Source: Rhodobacterales bacterium LSUCC0031
GTDB lineage: Bacteria; Pseudomonadota; Alphaproteobacteria; Rhodobacterales; Rhodobacteraceae
Length of the DNA: 64,000 nucleotides
Assembly (NCBI GenBank): GCA_015689735.1
Contig: WVSP01000005.1
Coordinates: 1-64,000, forward strand
Direction of reading: 5' to 3'
Shown: positions 17,266-27,536 of the stretch, in pieces
How the letters are laid out: every line of letters starts with the position of its first letter
Numbering within the stretch: position 1 is the first letter of the stretch
Made by a program: the position numbers and the translations under genes
Notes under the pieces: model-generated
The model's input: only the letters and a program-made list of their open reading frames with translations
The model's database searches: none
What the model was told of the DNA's origin: nothing

Positions 17266-18630
17266 TCAGATCTGGACTACACGTCTTGGGCGGCGCGCGG
17301 GGCCGCGCCAAAACCGCGTCATCATCAGCCCTGCCGCAAAGGCAAGGCCCACGACCAGACCCGCCCAGATGCCTTCGCCGCCAAAGCCCATGGGAAAGCC
17401 CAACGCCCATGCCGCCGGCAGGCCCAATAGCCAGTAAGAGACCAGCGCATAGATCATCGGCACCCGCGTGTCTTGGACCCCACGCAAGAGGCCCAGCGCC
17501 ATCACTTGCCCCGCGTCGGCCAACTGAAACAGCGCTGCGACAGCCAGAAGGCTGACACCCATGGCCACGATCTCAGGGCGGAGCGGATCGGCAGGGTCGA
17601 GGAACAGGCCGACGAGCGGCGCAGGGATCACCAAGAAGGCCGCGATCGTTGCCGCCACCATGACGCCTGACAAGATCAGCGCGCCAAAGCCTGCCAGCCG
17701 GAGATTTGCGATGTCGCCCACACCCCAAGCCCGCCCGGCGCGGACGGTGGCCGCTTGGCTCAGCCCGATATGGACCATGAAGGTCGTAGAACAGATCTGG
17801 ATCGCGATCCCATGGGCGGCCAATGCATTGGGGCCAAGCCAGCCCATCATCACCATCGTCGCCATGAACAGGCCCGACTCCGACAAAAGTGTGAGACCGA
17901 TCGGCCAGCCGAGGCGAAAAACTTGGCCCATCGCCTCCCAATCGGGGTTCCAAAAGCGGGCAAACAGTGTGTCTTGCCGCAAATCCTTGTGCAGGGCGGC
18001 ATAAAGTGCGGGCAACACCAGGATCAACAGATGCGTGAGGAGCGAGGCGAGCGCGGCCCCGCGCACACCCATTTCCGGCGCGCCGAGATTGCCAAAGATC
18101 AAGAGCCAGTTGACGAAAGCATTGACCACCACCCCGGCAAGTGTCGCCCAGAGCACGATGCGCGGATGATCAAGTGCCGAAAGATGGCTGCGCAAGACCG
18201 TCATCAAGACGGCAGGCGCGATCCCCCATCCGGCGATCACCAGATAGGCCTCGGTTAGCTCGGCAACCAGCGGGTCCTGGCCCAAGGATAACAGGATTGG
18301 CCCGGAAAACAGGAAAAGCGGCAGGACGAGCGCCGAGAAAATCAGGCCGATCCACAGCCCCATCCGCGTGACGCGCCGCACTTGGCGCCGGTCGTCATTG
18401 GCCGCCGCCGCGGCCACCAGCGGCATTACCGCCAAGCCAAACCCCATGCCGAGGATCAGCACCACGTGGAAATAGCTGCCGCCCAGTGCCACCGCGCCCA
18501 ATTCTGCGACACCATACCAGCCCATCATCACCGTATCGGTGAGCGTGATGGCGATCTGTGCCAGCATGCTGCCAATCAGCGGCAAGCCGAGGGTAAGCGT
18601 CGCGCGCAGGTGGCTGGAGAGGGTGGACAT
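17266..18630 (-). CDS. MATE family multidrug efflux transporter
   Basis: 454 residues with 12 hydrophobic segments in two halves of six, as in MATE proteins. N-terminal GLPLIGSMLAQIAITLTDTVMMGWYG and the repeated second-half segments fit the family. It exports cationic drugs or metabolites by H+ or Na+ antiport at the inner membrane. The ATG at 18630 gives MSTLSSHLRATLTLG; longer in-frame starts add a Cys-rich unlikely tail. It is convergent with the peptidase gene, and 52 bases downstream of the NicO gene. Confidence 0.88.
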   Translation of the reverse strand: MSTLSSHLRATLTLGLPLIGSMLAQIAITLTDTVMMGWYGVAELGAVALGGSYFHVVLILGMGFGLAVMPLVAAAAANDDRRQVRRVTRMGLWIGLIFSALVLPLFLFSGPILLSLGQDPLVAELTEAYLVIAGWGIAPAVLMTVLRSHLSALDHPRIVLWATLAGVVVNAFVNWLLIFGNLGAPEMGVRGAALASLLTHLLILVLPALYAALHKDLRQDTLFARFWNPDWEAMGQVFRLGWPIGLTLLSESGLFMATMVMMGWLGPNALAAHGIAIQICSTTFMVHIGLSQAATVRAGRAWGVGDIANLRLAGFGALILSGVMVAATIAAFLVIPAPLVGLFLDPADPLRPEIVAMGVSLLAVAALFQLADAGQVMALGLLRGVQDTRVPMIYALVSYWLLGLPAAWALGFPMGFGGEGIWAGLVVGLAFAAGLMMTRFWRGPARRPRRVVQI

Positions 18631-18682
18631 GTCGCTAGCCCTTACCCTTGGGCAAGGCTTGCAGCAAGTAGACTTGCGCGGG

Positions 18683-19609
18683 TCACAGCGCGGACAGCGC
18701 GATGCGCGCAGCGAGGATCGCAATCACGCCACCGACCCCTATCTCGATCAGCCGTTGCACACGGGCCGCGGCGGGGCTCTCGATCATCCCTTCCAAAAGG
18801 CCGCGCCGCAGTGTGACGGCTCCGAGGGCAACGACGATGGTGACAGTGGCCGTGCCGATCGACATGGCCATGGTACCCGCCACGCCGATCGCAAACATGC
18901 CCATCTGCGCGGTCAGGATCAAGATGAACAGCGCGCCCGTGCAAGGGCGGATCGCGATCGCCCCGATCAAAAGCGCCATGTCACGCCAACCGGCCACTGC
19001 GGCGATCTTGGCGGGATCGGGCAGATGGGCATGCCCACAGGTCGCGCAGATCGCCCCATGCGCAGGCGGGTGTTGATGGCGGTGCTCATGCAGAGGGTCA
19101 TGGCGTTGCGCACGCGCCAAAGCGCGCAATCCCGCCACCCCGCGCCAGACCAGCCATAGCCCGATCAGCGCAATCGCCCCAAAGCTGAGCGGTGCCAGAA
19201 AACGGTCGGCAAGATCGGTCATTTGCGCCCGCCCCACCTGCCAGATCCACAGACCCGCGCCGACCAAGACAATGGCGCTGAGCCCTTGGGCGAGGCTGGC
19301 GAACAAGGCAATGCTGGACAGCCACACCGGCCCAACCGCGCGCGCTGCACCATAGCCTCCGATCAGCAGCTTGCCATGCCCCGGCCCCACGGCATGAAAA
19401 AAGCCGTAGCCGAAACAGACCAGCAAAAAACCGGCAAGCGCTGCCCCTTCGCCCACGCGCAAGGCGCGCAAGCCACCCGCGATGGCATCTTGCGCCGTAC
19501 GTTGACCCGAGAGCGCCCATTGGGTGAGCGCATGATCCGCGCCACTTGCGAAGATGGCGATCAAAAACACGATCGCCACAAAGGCGATGACTCGGATCAG
19601 CCACGGCAT
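18683..19609 (-). CDS. NicO family nickel/cobalt transporter
   Basis: 308 residues with about six to seven membrane segments. The family motif HAVGPGHGKLLIGG is near residue 72, and IRPCTGALFIL is in the second half. A His-rich loop (HDPLHEHRHQHPPAHG, then CATCGHAH) in the middle is a metal-binding segment typical of NicO/RcnA-like permeases. It likely moves Ni2+ or Co2+. The start overlaps the DUF1007 gene by 13 bases, so the pair is an operon. Direction (uptake or efflux) cannot be settled from sequence. Confidence 0.85.
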   Translation of the reverse strand: MPWLIRVIAFVAIVFLIAIFASGADHALTQWALSGQRTAQDAIAGGLRALRVGEGAALAGFLLVCFGYGFFHAVGPGHGKLLIGGYGAARAVGPVWLSSIALFASLAQGLSAIVLVGAGLWIWQVGRAQMTDLADRFLAPLSFGAIALIGLWLVWRGVAGLRALARAQRHDPLHEHRHQHPPAHGAICATCGHAHLPDPAKIAAVAGWRDMALLIGAIAIRPCTGALFILILTAQMGMFAIGVAGTMAMSIGTATVTIVVALGAVTLRRGLLEGMIESPAAARVQRLIEIGVGGVIAILAARIALSAL

Positions 19610-20250
19610 GCAATCACTGCCCTATCGGCGAAATAGGCACCCACGGGGGGGAAATTATCCTCGGCCGCGACCGCGCCACCGATTGCCGACAGGGCGGCAT
19701 CAAGCACGGCATAGGCGGCATCGAGATCGGGACGTTCCAACGCGACGGTGCAACCGTCATTGCCATCGGTGGAGATGTCGAGGATCATCTCGAAGGCAAT
19801 ATAGAACTCAGGATCGTAAATCTGCGCCTCGAGCGGGGTGGCTGGCCTCGCCCCGAGAACCGCGCGGCGATGGGTTGTTTCGATCTGACCATTGGGATGC
19901 ATCGTCAAGGAGACGGGCTGAGGCGGGCCAAGCTGCAATGCCGCGCCCGATTGCCTCAGGACAAGCCCACCCTCAAACCCCGCGGACCAATTCAGATCGA
20001 AGCCCAGCATCGCGGCTGTCTCATCCGGCGTCAGGATGGTGTCGAAATCAGGATCAAGGCCGTAATCGCTGACCAACAAGAGCGAGTAAAGTTCATCATA
20101 ACGCCATGTCACTTCAACCGTTGTGACGGCACCTGCCCCGTCATGCATGACGCGCAGCCCTGCATCGACGAAGATATGAGGATGGGCAGCCAGCGGCAGG
20201 GCGGAACCCAGCGTCAGGATAACAGAAAGCGAGAAACGTGTTGCAACCAT
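19597..20250 (-). CDS. DUF1007 family periplasmic protein, partner of the NicO transporter
   Basis: 217 residues with a signal peptide (LSVILTLGSALPLAA), followed by HPHIFVDAGL, the His motif at the mature N-terminus of DUF1007 proteins. These are commonly paired with NicO permeases and thought to bind or deliver nickel or cobalt in the periplasm. AAGGA just before the ATG at 20250 fixes the start. The 3' end overlaps the NicO gene. I saw no cobalamin riboswitch or clear metal-regulator box upstream. Confidence 0.82.
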   Translation of the reverse strand: MVATRFSLSVILTLGSALPLAAHPHIFVDAGLRVMHDGAGAVTTVEVTWRYDELYSLLLVSDYGLDPDFDTILTPDETAAMLGFDLNWSAGFEGGLVLRQSGAALQLGPPQPVSLTMHPNGQIETTHRRAVLGARPATPLEAQIYDPEFYIAFEMILDISTDGNDGCTVALERPDLDAAYAVLDAALSAIGGAVAAEDNFPPVGAYFADRAVIACRG

Positions 20251-20452
20251 GATCCTTGAGATAAGGGCAAGCTGGCTGTTTGCACAGCCCTTTGCTGGGC
20301 CAAACCGAAAAGGGAAGGTGGCAAGACGAGGATATTGTTGACCATCATGGCGGTCGCTGTTTCGCGGATGCGAGGTAATGGGACACAATCCTGCCGTGAT
20401 CTCGCGCTAGGTTGCAGCGGTGCCGTTGTCGGTCGAGGCCATGTGCGTGAAG

Positions 20453-20893
20453 ATGAACAGCTTTTGGATTAGCGAAACCGGTGCGGTCACCGTTGATTGG
20501 ACGGTGCTTGCATCAGGCGCGGTGGGTTTGGCCTTGGCGACGGCAGCGATGCTGACCGACACCTTGGACATGGTATTTTCGCGCGCCGATCACGAACTGC
20601 GCCAACAACAATTCAGCGACGATTTCGTTCAATATACCCCGGCGCATTTCGAGCATCTCTTTGCCCATGGCGTGGTGGATGCAGAAACGGCGGCAAGCCA
20701 GTTTGCAGCCGCCAACGCCATGATGAACCACGAGATTGTCGATGCGCTCGAATGGGGTGTCACGCAGATGCAGGCCGGCACCTTGTCGGCGACGGACCTC
20801 GCGATGCTCTATGCGATGGCCTCGGTCGCTTATCAGCGCAACATCGTCCCCGATCATCTGTTGCGCCAGTATTTCCCCTTTATCCCGGCCTGA
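20453..20893 (+). CDS. Small protein with Flp-pilin-like membrane N-terminus, function unknown
   Basis: About 146 residues. The N-terminus reads FWISETGAVTVDWTVLASG, then a hydrophobic stretch to about residue 35. That resembles the N-terminal helix of Flp/TadG-like pilins in this family. The remaining 100 residues are soluble, Ala/Met-rich and probably helical, unlike a normal short Flp pilin. No pilus genes are nearby. In-frame starts at 20420 and 20441 are possible. It is about 120 bases upstream of parE on the same strand. Confidence 0.6.
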   Translation: MNSFWISETGAVTVDWTVLASGAVGLALATAAMLTDTLDMVFSRADHELRQQQFSDDFVQYTPAHFEHLFAHGVVDAETAASQFAAANAMMNHEIVDALEWGVTQMQAGTLSATDLAMLYAMASVAYQRNIVPDHLLRQYFPFIPA

Positions 20894-21015
20894 CGCAACC
20901 CTCGCGGCTTGTGTGCGCGCAGATGCGACTTGCCGATCATTCGCGCCCTTCCCCTTTCCGTGGCCCACTAAAGCTGCCAGTATGTGCGCGCGCATATACA
21001 AGATAGAGCAGAACC

Positions 21016-22977
21016 ATGCCCAACGACCTGTTGTCCGGCACCCCAGACAGCCAAGCCTATGACGCCAGCCACATCGAGGTGCTGGAAGGGCTGGAGCCTG
21101 TCCGTAAACGCCCCGGCATGTATATCGGCGGTACCGATGAACGTGCGATGCACCATCTCGTGGCCGAGGTCTTGGACAACGCCATGGACGAGGCCGTAGC
21201 GGGACATGCCAGCCGGATCGAAGTCGAGTTATCCGCCGATCACACCATCACCGTGCGCGACAATGGGCGCGGCATCCCGACCGATCCACATCCGAAATTC
21301 CCCGACAAATCCGCGCTGGAGGTGATTTTCTGCACCCTACATGCGGGTGGCAAGTTCTCGGGCAAGGCCTATCAGACCTCGGGGGGCCTGCATGGTGTGG
21401 GGGCCTCGGTGGTCAACGCGCTCTCCGATCATTTGCGGGTTGAGGTGGCGCGAAACCGCGAATTGTTCGTGCAGGAGTTTTCGCGCGGTATCCCCCAAGG
21501 GCCGGTGCGCCCGGCGGGCGCCGCCCCCAACCGGCGCGGCACGACCGTCATTTTTCACCCTGACGAACAGATTTTTGGCAGTCACCGTTTTCGGCCTGCA
21601 CGCCTGCTCAAGATGGTGCGTTCAAAGGCCTATCTGTTTTCCGGCGTGGAAATCCGCTGGAAAACCGAGATCGACGATAATGAGACCCCGCGCGAGGCCG
21701 TGTTCCACTTCCCCGGCGGCTTGGCCGATTACCTGCGCGAGACGATGGGGAATGCAGTCACCTATTCCGACGCGCCCTTTGCCGGAAAGGTGGAGTTCGC
21801 CGAGAAATTCGGCGCGGTCGGGTCGGTCGAATGGGCGATCAACTGGACGCCTGCGCGCGACGGCTTCATCCAATCCTATTGCAACACTATCCCCACCCCC
21901 GAGGGCGGCACACATGAGGGTGGCTTTTGGGCCGCGATCCTCAAGGGCGTACGCGGCTACGGCGAATTGGCGGGCAACCGCAAGGCCGCCAATATCACGC
22001 GCGAAGACCTGATTTCAGGCGCGGGCGCGCTGGTGTCCTGCTTCATCGCCGAGCCCGAGTTTGTGGGCCAGACCAAGGACCGGCTTGCCACGACCGAGGC
22101 CGCCCGCATGGTCGAAGGCGCGGTGCGCGACCATTTCGACAACTGGCTGGCCGCCAACACGAAATCGGCGGGTGCGATCCTCGATTTCCTCGTGCTGCGG
22201 GCCGAAGAACGGATGCGCCGCCGCGCGGAAAAGGAAACCGACCGCAAGACCGCCACCAAAAAGCTGCGCCTGCCCGGCAAGCTGGTTGATTGTTCGCAAT
22301 CGGCGCGCGAGGGGACGGAGCTGTTCATCGTCGAGGGCGACAGCGCGGGTGGATCGGCCAAGATGGCGCGCGACCGCAAGACCCAGGCGCTGTTGCCGCT
22401 TAGGGGCAAGATTTTGAACGTCTTGGGTGCGGCCTCGAACAAGATGAGCCAGAACACCGAGATTTCAGATCTGTGCCAAGCGCTTGGCGTGGGCATGGGG
22501 ACCAAGTTCAACATCGACGATCTGCGCTATGACAAGGTCATCATCATGACCGACGCCGATGTGGACGGCGCCCATATCGCGGCCCTTCTGATGACCTTCT
22601 TCTTCACCCAGATGCGGCCGATGATCGACCGCGGCCACCTCTACCTCGCCTGCCCGCCGCTGTTTCGCCTGACCCAAGGGGCCAAACGCGTCTATTGCCT
22701 GGACGAGGCGGAAAAAGCCGCATGGCTCGCCAAGGGGCTAGGCGGCAAGGGCAAGATCGACGTATCCCGCTTCAAGGGCTTGGGCGAGATGGACGCCAAG
22801 GACCTGAAAGACACCACGATGGACCCCGCCACCCGCAAGCTGATCCGCGTGTCAGTGGACGAGGACGCGCCGGGCGAGACCGGCGATCTGGTGGAACGGC
22901 TGATGGGCAAGAAACCGGAATTGCGGTTCCAGTATATTCAGGAGAACGCTAGGTTCGTTGAGGATGTGGATGTGTGA
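21016..22977 (+). CDS. parE: DNA topoisomerase IV subunit B
   Basis: 653 residues, the usual ParE length. The GHKL ATPase domain has EGLEPVRKRPGMYIGGTDER, AEVLDNAMDEAVAGH, DNGRGIPTDPHP and QTSGGLHGVGASVVNALS. The TOPRIM domain has LFIVEGDSAGGSAKMARDRK (acidic Glu) and IIMTDADVDGAHI (DxD). The ending KPELRFQYIQENARFVEDVDV is typical. It acts with ParC to decatenate chromosomes. KSALEVIFCTLHAGGKF favours ParE over GyrB. Confidence 0.95.
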   Translation: MPNDLLSGTPDSQAYDASHIEVLEGLEPVRKRPGMYIGGTDERAMHHLVAEVLDNAMDEAVAGHASRIEVELSADHTITVRDNGRGIPTDPHPKFPDKSALEVIFCTLHAGGKFSGKAYQTSGGLHGVGASVVNALSDHLRVEVARNRELFVQEFSRGIPQGPVRPAGAAPNRRGTTVIFHPDEQIFGSHRFRPARLLKMVRSKAYLFSGVEIRWKTEIDDNETPREAVFHFPGGLADYLRETMGNAVTYSDAPFAGKVEFAEKFGAVGSVEWAINWTPARDGFIQSYCNTIPTPEGGTHEGGFWAAILKGVRGYGELAGNRKAANITREDLISGAGALVSCFIAEPEFVGQTKDRLATTEAARMVEGAVRDHFDNWLAANTKSAGAILDFLVLRAEERMRRRAEKETDRKTATKKLRLPGKLVDCSQSAREGTELFIVEGDSAGGSAKMARDRKTQALLPLRGKILNVLGAASNKMSQNTEISDLCQALGVGMGTKFNIDDLRYDKVIIMTDADVDGAHIAALLMTFFFTQMRPMIDRGHLYLACPPLFRLTQGAKRVYCLDEAEKAAWLAKGLGGKGKIDVSRFKGLGEMDAKDLKDTTMDPATRKLIRVSVDEDAPGETGDLVERLMGKKPELRFQYIQENARFVEDVDV

Positions 22978-22980
22978 GGG

Positions 22981-23108
22981 CCGTAGGGTGGGTGAAACCC
23001 ACCATTAACCCGTCCATCCACCTATCACACGCCGTCACGGCATGGTGGGTTTCACCCACCCTACGGATAATTGTCGGTAATGGCTTTGTGGTGGGTTTCA
23101 CCAACCCC
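22981..23108. repeat. Inverted GGTGGGTTTCACCC repeats after parE
   Basis: A perfect 25-base inverted repeat has one arm at 22981-23005 (begins CCGTAGGGTGGGTG) and the other at 23042-23066 (ends CACCCACCCTACGG), with 36 bases between. A third, diverged copy is at 23088-23108 (GTGGTGGGTTTCACCAACCCC). Each arm is itself partly palindromic (GGTGGGT...ACCCACC). It resembles dispersed REP-like elements widespread in proteobacteria and may end parE transcription. Confidence 0.75.
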
Positions 23109-23114
23109 AAAACA

Positions 23115-23480
23115 CTAGGCTTTCTGAATTGAGCAATTTTTCCTAACAGCCACACTCTCTATTGCGTCCATTTCACCTTTAAGCCTTGAAAGCTCCTGAC
23201 GCGTTTCATCGTCACCTCCGATCAAAAACGCTGCCGGCCAAAAGAGAATAAGAGACACTCCTGTTGCGATAGCGTCGCTCTTTGCCTTTTGGTCTTGCAC
23301 GCCGGAAATCTGACTAACCCGAGCGGACAGCCGTGCCGCTTCTTCTGAAAGCTGACGACAAGAGTAACTCGAATAAGCAATGGGCGACACGTATGTTGCA
23401 TTCACAGATTCACTGCGATCTGCGCACCCGCCCAACAAGGCAAAGGAAGTAGCCACAAACACAAACAAAGATTTCTTCAT
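23115..23480 (-). CDS. Putative small lipoprotein
   Basis: 121 residues. MKKSLFVFVATSFALLGGCA is a type II signal peptide with the lipobox LLGGC, so the mature protein is lipid-anchored at Cys20. An internal hydrophobic segment, VSLILFWPAAFLIGG, is near residue 85. A charged helical C-terminus follows (RQELSRLKGEMDAIESVA). The family is not recognised with certainty; similar small lipoproteins with a LFWPAAF segment are widespread and uncharacterised. Codon use is more AT-rich than in the neighbours. It is convergent with parE across the repeats. Confidence 0.7.
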   Translation of the reverse strand: MKKSLFVFVATSFALLGGCADRSESVNATYVSPIAYSSYSCRQLSEEAARLSARVSQISGVQDQKAKSDAIATGVSLILFWPAAFLIGGDDETRQELSRLKGEMDAIESVAVRKNCSIQKA

Positions 23481-23783
23481 AAGGTACACCCCGAACTAAC
23501 CGACATCGTTAAGCAAACATCTTACCCAAAGCTCTTGCATCGCTTGTTCTGCGTGATCAACATTTTTCTGTCTGATTTGATCGGATGACTACGCTTCGCG
23601 GCCAACCTTCCTACCACGCCCCCTTGCGCGCCCCGCCCCGAACCGCCATCTTCTCCACAGGGGCCACCGCCCCCTCACCGGACATCATCGCCCTGCCAAG
23701 GCAGGCAACCCTGATCGCCCCGCGAGCCTCTGCCCCGCGCGTGGCATCGTGCCCCGTGCGGACCATCATGCCGGAGCATCCCC
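23481..23783. other. Intergenic region, no gene seen
   Basis: About 300 bases between the divergent lipoprotein and Lys-rich peptide genes. The left part is AT-rich, and the right part is GC-rich with several short C-runs. No tRNA, riboswitch, clear promoter or coding frame with a credible start was recognised. GGAG at 23773-23776 is the ribosome site of the next small gene. Confidence 0.5.
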
Positions 23784-23915
23784 ATGTCCAAGGAAAAGAA
23801 CAAAGGTAACAAGGAAGCCAAAAAGCCGAAAAAGGAAAAGCCCAAGGTCTTGGCCACCGCCAATTCCAACGCGGGCAAGCCGCTTGATATCGGCGGCGGC
23901 AAAAAGGGCAAATAG
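23784..23915 (+). CDS. Lys-rich 43-residue conserved small protein
   Basis: This is a short gene with 14 Lys in 43 residues. It starts MSKEKNKGNKEAKKPKKEKP, then VLATANSNAGKPLDIGGG and a KKGK end. GGAG lies eight bases before the ATG. From memory, short proteins with the same KPKKEKPKV-ATAN-GKP layout occur widely in alphaproteobacteria without known function. The extreme positive charge and lack of hydrophobic residues suggest a disordered nucleic-acid- or ribosome-associated peptide, which is inference. Confidence 0.7.
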   Translation: MSKEKNKGNKEAKKPKKEKPKVLATANSNAGKPLDIGGGKKGK

Positions 23916-24051
23916 GCGCAAAGCCGCGCCCTTACCCGGCGCAACCAGATGGTGGTCGGGCCACGCGCCCGGCCACCCCGCTTGAGCAAGATCAAGGCGC
24001 GCATCGCCCGGCGCTACCATGCTCGGCCCATTCCCAGCCGGAGTGATGCCG

Positions 24052-24443
24052 ATGCGCCCCCTGCCCCTTGCCCTGAGCCTCGCACTGCTTTGCCCGCCCG
24101 TCATGGCGCAAGATATCGCCATAGGTGCCGTGCTCTACCGTGATTTCTGCGCGGCCTGTCATGGGGTTGCGGGCAAGGGGGATGGCACGATGGCCGATCT
24201 CATGCGCCGCCCGCCCGCCGATCTGACCCGGCTCGCAGGTGGCGGCCCCTTTCCGATCCTGCGCGTCGCTGCCACCATCGATGGGCGTGGGCGTCTGCCC
24301 GCGCATGGGGGCGACATGCCCGTTTTCGGCCGGTGGTTCGAGGGGGCCGGCCCCGTTGTCGCGATGGCCGGCCCCGACGGTCAGCCGATCTTGATGAGCG
24401 CGCCTGTCGCCGATCTGATCGCCTACCTGATCACGCTACAGGA

Positions 24444-24447
<4 letters not shown>
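24052..24447 (+). CDS. Small periplasmic c-type cytochrome
   Basis: 131 residues with a signal peptide (LPLALSLALLCPPVMAQ). CAACH at about 33-37 attaches haem c, and Met89 in GGDMPVFG is the likely axial ligand of this class I cytochrome. It probably carries electrons in the periplasm; no obvious redox partner is adjacent. ATG 24052 is preceded by GGAG at an eight-base spacing; in-frame starts at 24046 and 24019 are less likely. It overlaps the 3' end of the convergent ABC-F gene by four bases. Confidence 0.85.
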
Positions 24448-26267
<1,820 letters not shown>

Positions 26268-26313
26268 GGCTGGCAGCTAGTGGCCGGCGCGGATGGCGTC
26301 AAGCAGCAAGCGA

Positions 26314-26339
26314 AAAGGCCGCCCAACGGGGCGGCCTTT
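26314..26339 (-). terminator. Intrinsic terminator of rplM-rpsI
   Basis: An 11-bp stem, AAAGGCCGCCC with GGGCGGCCTTT, closes a four-base loop. On the minus strand it is followed by TTTTCG. It lies 26 bases after the rpsI stop and before the ABC-F start. Confidence 0.85.
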
Positions 26340-26364
26340 CGACGTCATGAGAGCGTGCAGCGGA

Positions 26365-26859
26365 TCAGCGCTTGGAGAACTGGAAGCTGCGGCGCGCCTT
26401 GCGCTTGCCGTACTTCTTGCGTTCGACCACGCGGCTGTCGCGGGTCAGGAAGCCTGCGGCCTTGAGCGCGCTGCGCAAGGACGGCTCGTATAGCTGCAAT
26501 GCCTTGGAGATGCCGTGCTTGACGGCCCCTGCCTGACCCGACAGGCCACCGCCCTTGACGGTTGCCATCACGTCGAACTCGTTTTCGACACCAGCGATCT
26601 GGAAGGGCTGGCGCAAGATCATTTGCAGCACGGGGCGAGCGAAATAGGCATGCATTTCCTTGCCATTCACCACGACCTTGCCCGAGCCAGGCTTGATCCA
26701 GACGCGGGCGACCGCATCCTTGCGCTTTCCGGTGGCATAAGAGCGGCCCAGCGCGTCGCGCACGGGCGCACGGGGTGCATCATCAAGGCTGATCGCAGTC
26801 GCGCCTGCGGTGGCGACAGCGCCTTTCAGTGCGTCGAGCGAAGAAAGTGTCTCGGCCAT
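26365..26859 (-). CDS. rpsI: 30S ribosomal protein S9 (uS9)
   Basis: 164 residues. The C-terminus [17 protein letters not shown] is the S9 tail that reaches the P-site t[23 protein letters not shown] and HGISKAL are conserved body motifs. An N-terminal extension of about 35 residues (from [13 protein letters not shown]) is usual in Rhodobacteraceae. It starts two bases after the rplM stop, forming the conserved rplM-rpsI operon. Confidence 0.97.
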   Translation of the reverse strand: MAETLSSLDALKGAVATAGATAISLDDAPRAPVRDALGRSYATGKRKDAVARVWIKPGSGKVVVNGKEMHAYFARPVLQMILRQPFQIAGVENEFDVMATVKGGGLSGQAGAVKHGISKALQLYEPSLRSALKAAGFLTRDSRVVERKKYGKRKARRSFQFSKR

Positions 26860-26861
26860 GG

Positions 26862-27323
26862 TTATGCGCTCCGGGTGTTCTTGGGGTTCATCGACTTGAC
26901 GTCGAGAACGGTGGGCTGTTGGGCATCATGGGGATGCTCGGCACCGGCATATACGCGCAGATTGGTCATCTGCTGGCGGCTCAGCTTGCCACCGGGCAGC
27001 ATGCGCTTGACGGCCTGCGTCACCACGCGTTCGGGGTGATCACCCTCGAGGATCTGACCAGTGGTGCGCGACTTGATCCCACCGGGAAAGCCGGTGTGCC
27101 AGTAGTTGGGCTTGTTGCGCTTGTTGCCCGTCACCTGCACCTTGTCGGCGTTGATGACGATGACATTGTCACCCATATCCATCGACGGGGTGAAGGTCGG
27201 CTTGTGTTTGCCGCGCAGGCGCATGGCGATGATCGAAGCGAGGCGGCCAAGAACGACACCCTCTGCGTCGATCAAGATCCACTGCTTATCGATATCCGCC
27301 GGGGTGGCAGAAAAGGTTTTCAT
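26862..27323 (-). CDS. rplM: 50S ribosomal protein L13 (uL13)
   Basis: 153 residues. It begins [20 protein letters not shown]. It contains [21 protein letters not shown], the GDNVIVINA strand and [26 protein letters not shown] nine bases before ATG 27323 fixes the start; a second ATG six bases earlier is too close to the site. First gene of rplM-rpsI. The roughly 200-base upstream region is AT-rich in its far half, but I could not identify a clean promoter. Confidence 0.97.
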   Translation of the reverse strand: MKTFSATPADIDKQWILIDAEGVVLGRLASIIAMRLRGKHKPTFTPSMDMGDNVIVINADKVQVTGNKRNKPNYWHTGFPGGIKSRTTGQILEGDHPERVVTQAVKRMLPGGKLSRQQMTNLRVYAGAEHPHDAQQPTVLDVKSMNPKNTRSA

Positions 27324-27536
27324 GTCCATCGGTCCTTTCGGGGCCGGCAAAGTTGCACGGCCGAAATAACGCTCGCGGCACGCGACCGCGAAGTGATGGC
27401 GTCTTCTACCTGAATTATGGGCGCCGTCAATGGCAGCGATCCTTATAAAATCTTTTATAAACAATGAATTGCAGTTGAGGTATTATTTTACCCCACAAAA
27501 TTTCCGCTCAAGAATCCCGCTGATCTGGCCGACGGT

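Noticed and set aside
20334-20344. ATTGTTGACCA upstream of the DUF1007 gene, one base different from the GntR-linked motif
   Set aside because: Single near-match without palindrome and without a GntR gene nearby; more likely chance.
20251-20452. Possible cobalamin or nickel riboswitch before the DUF1007-NicO operon
   Set aside because: No B12-box or other recognisable conserved riboswitch core was seen.
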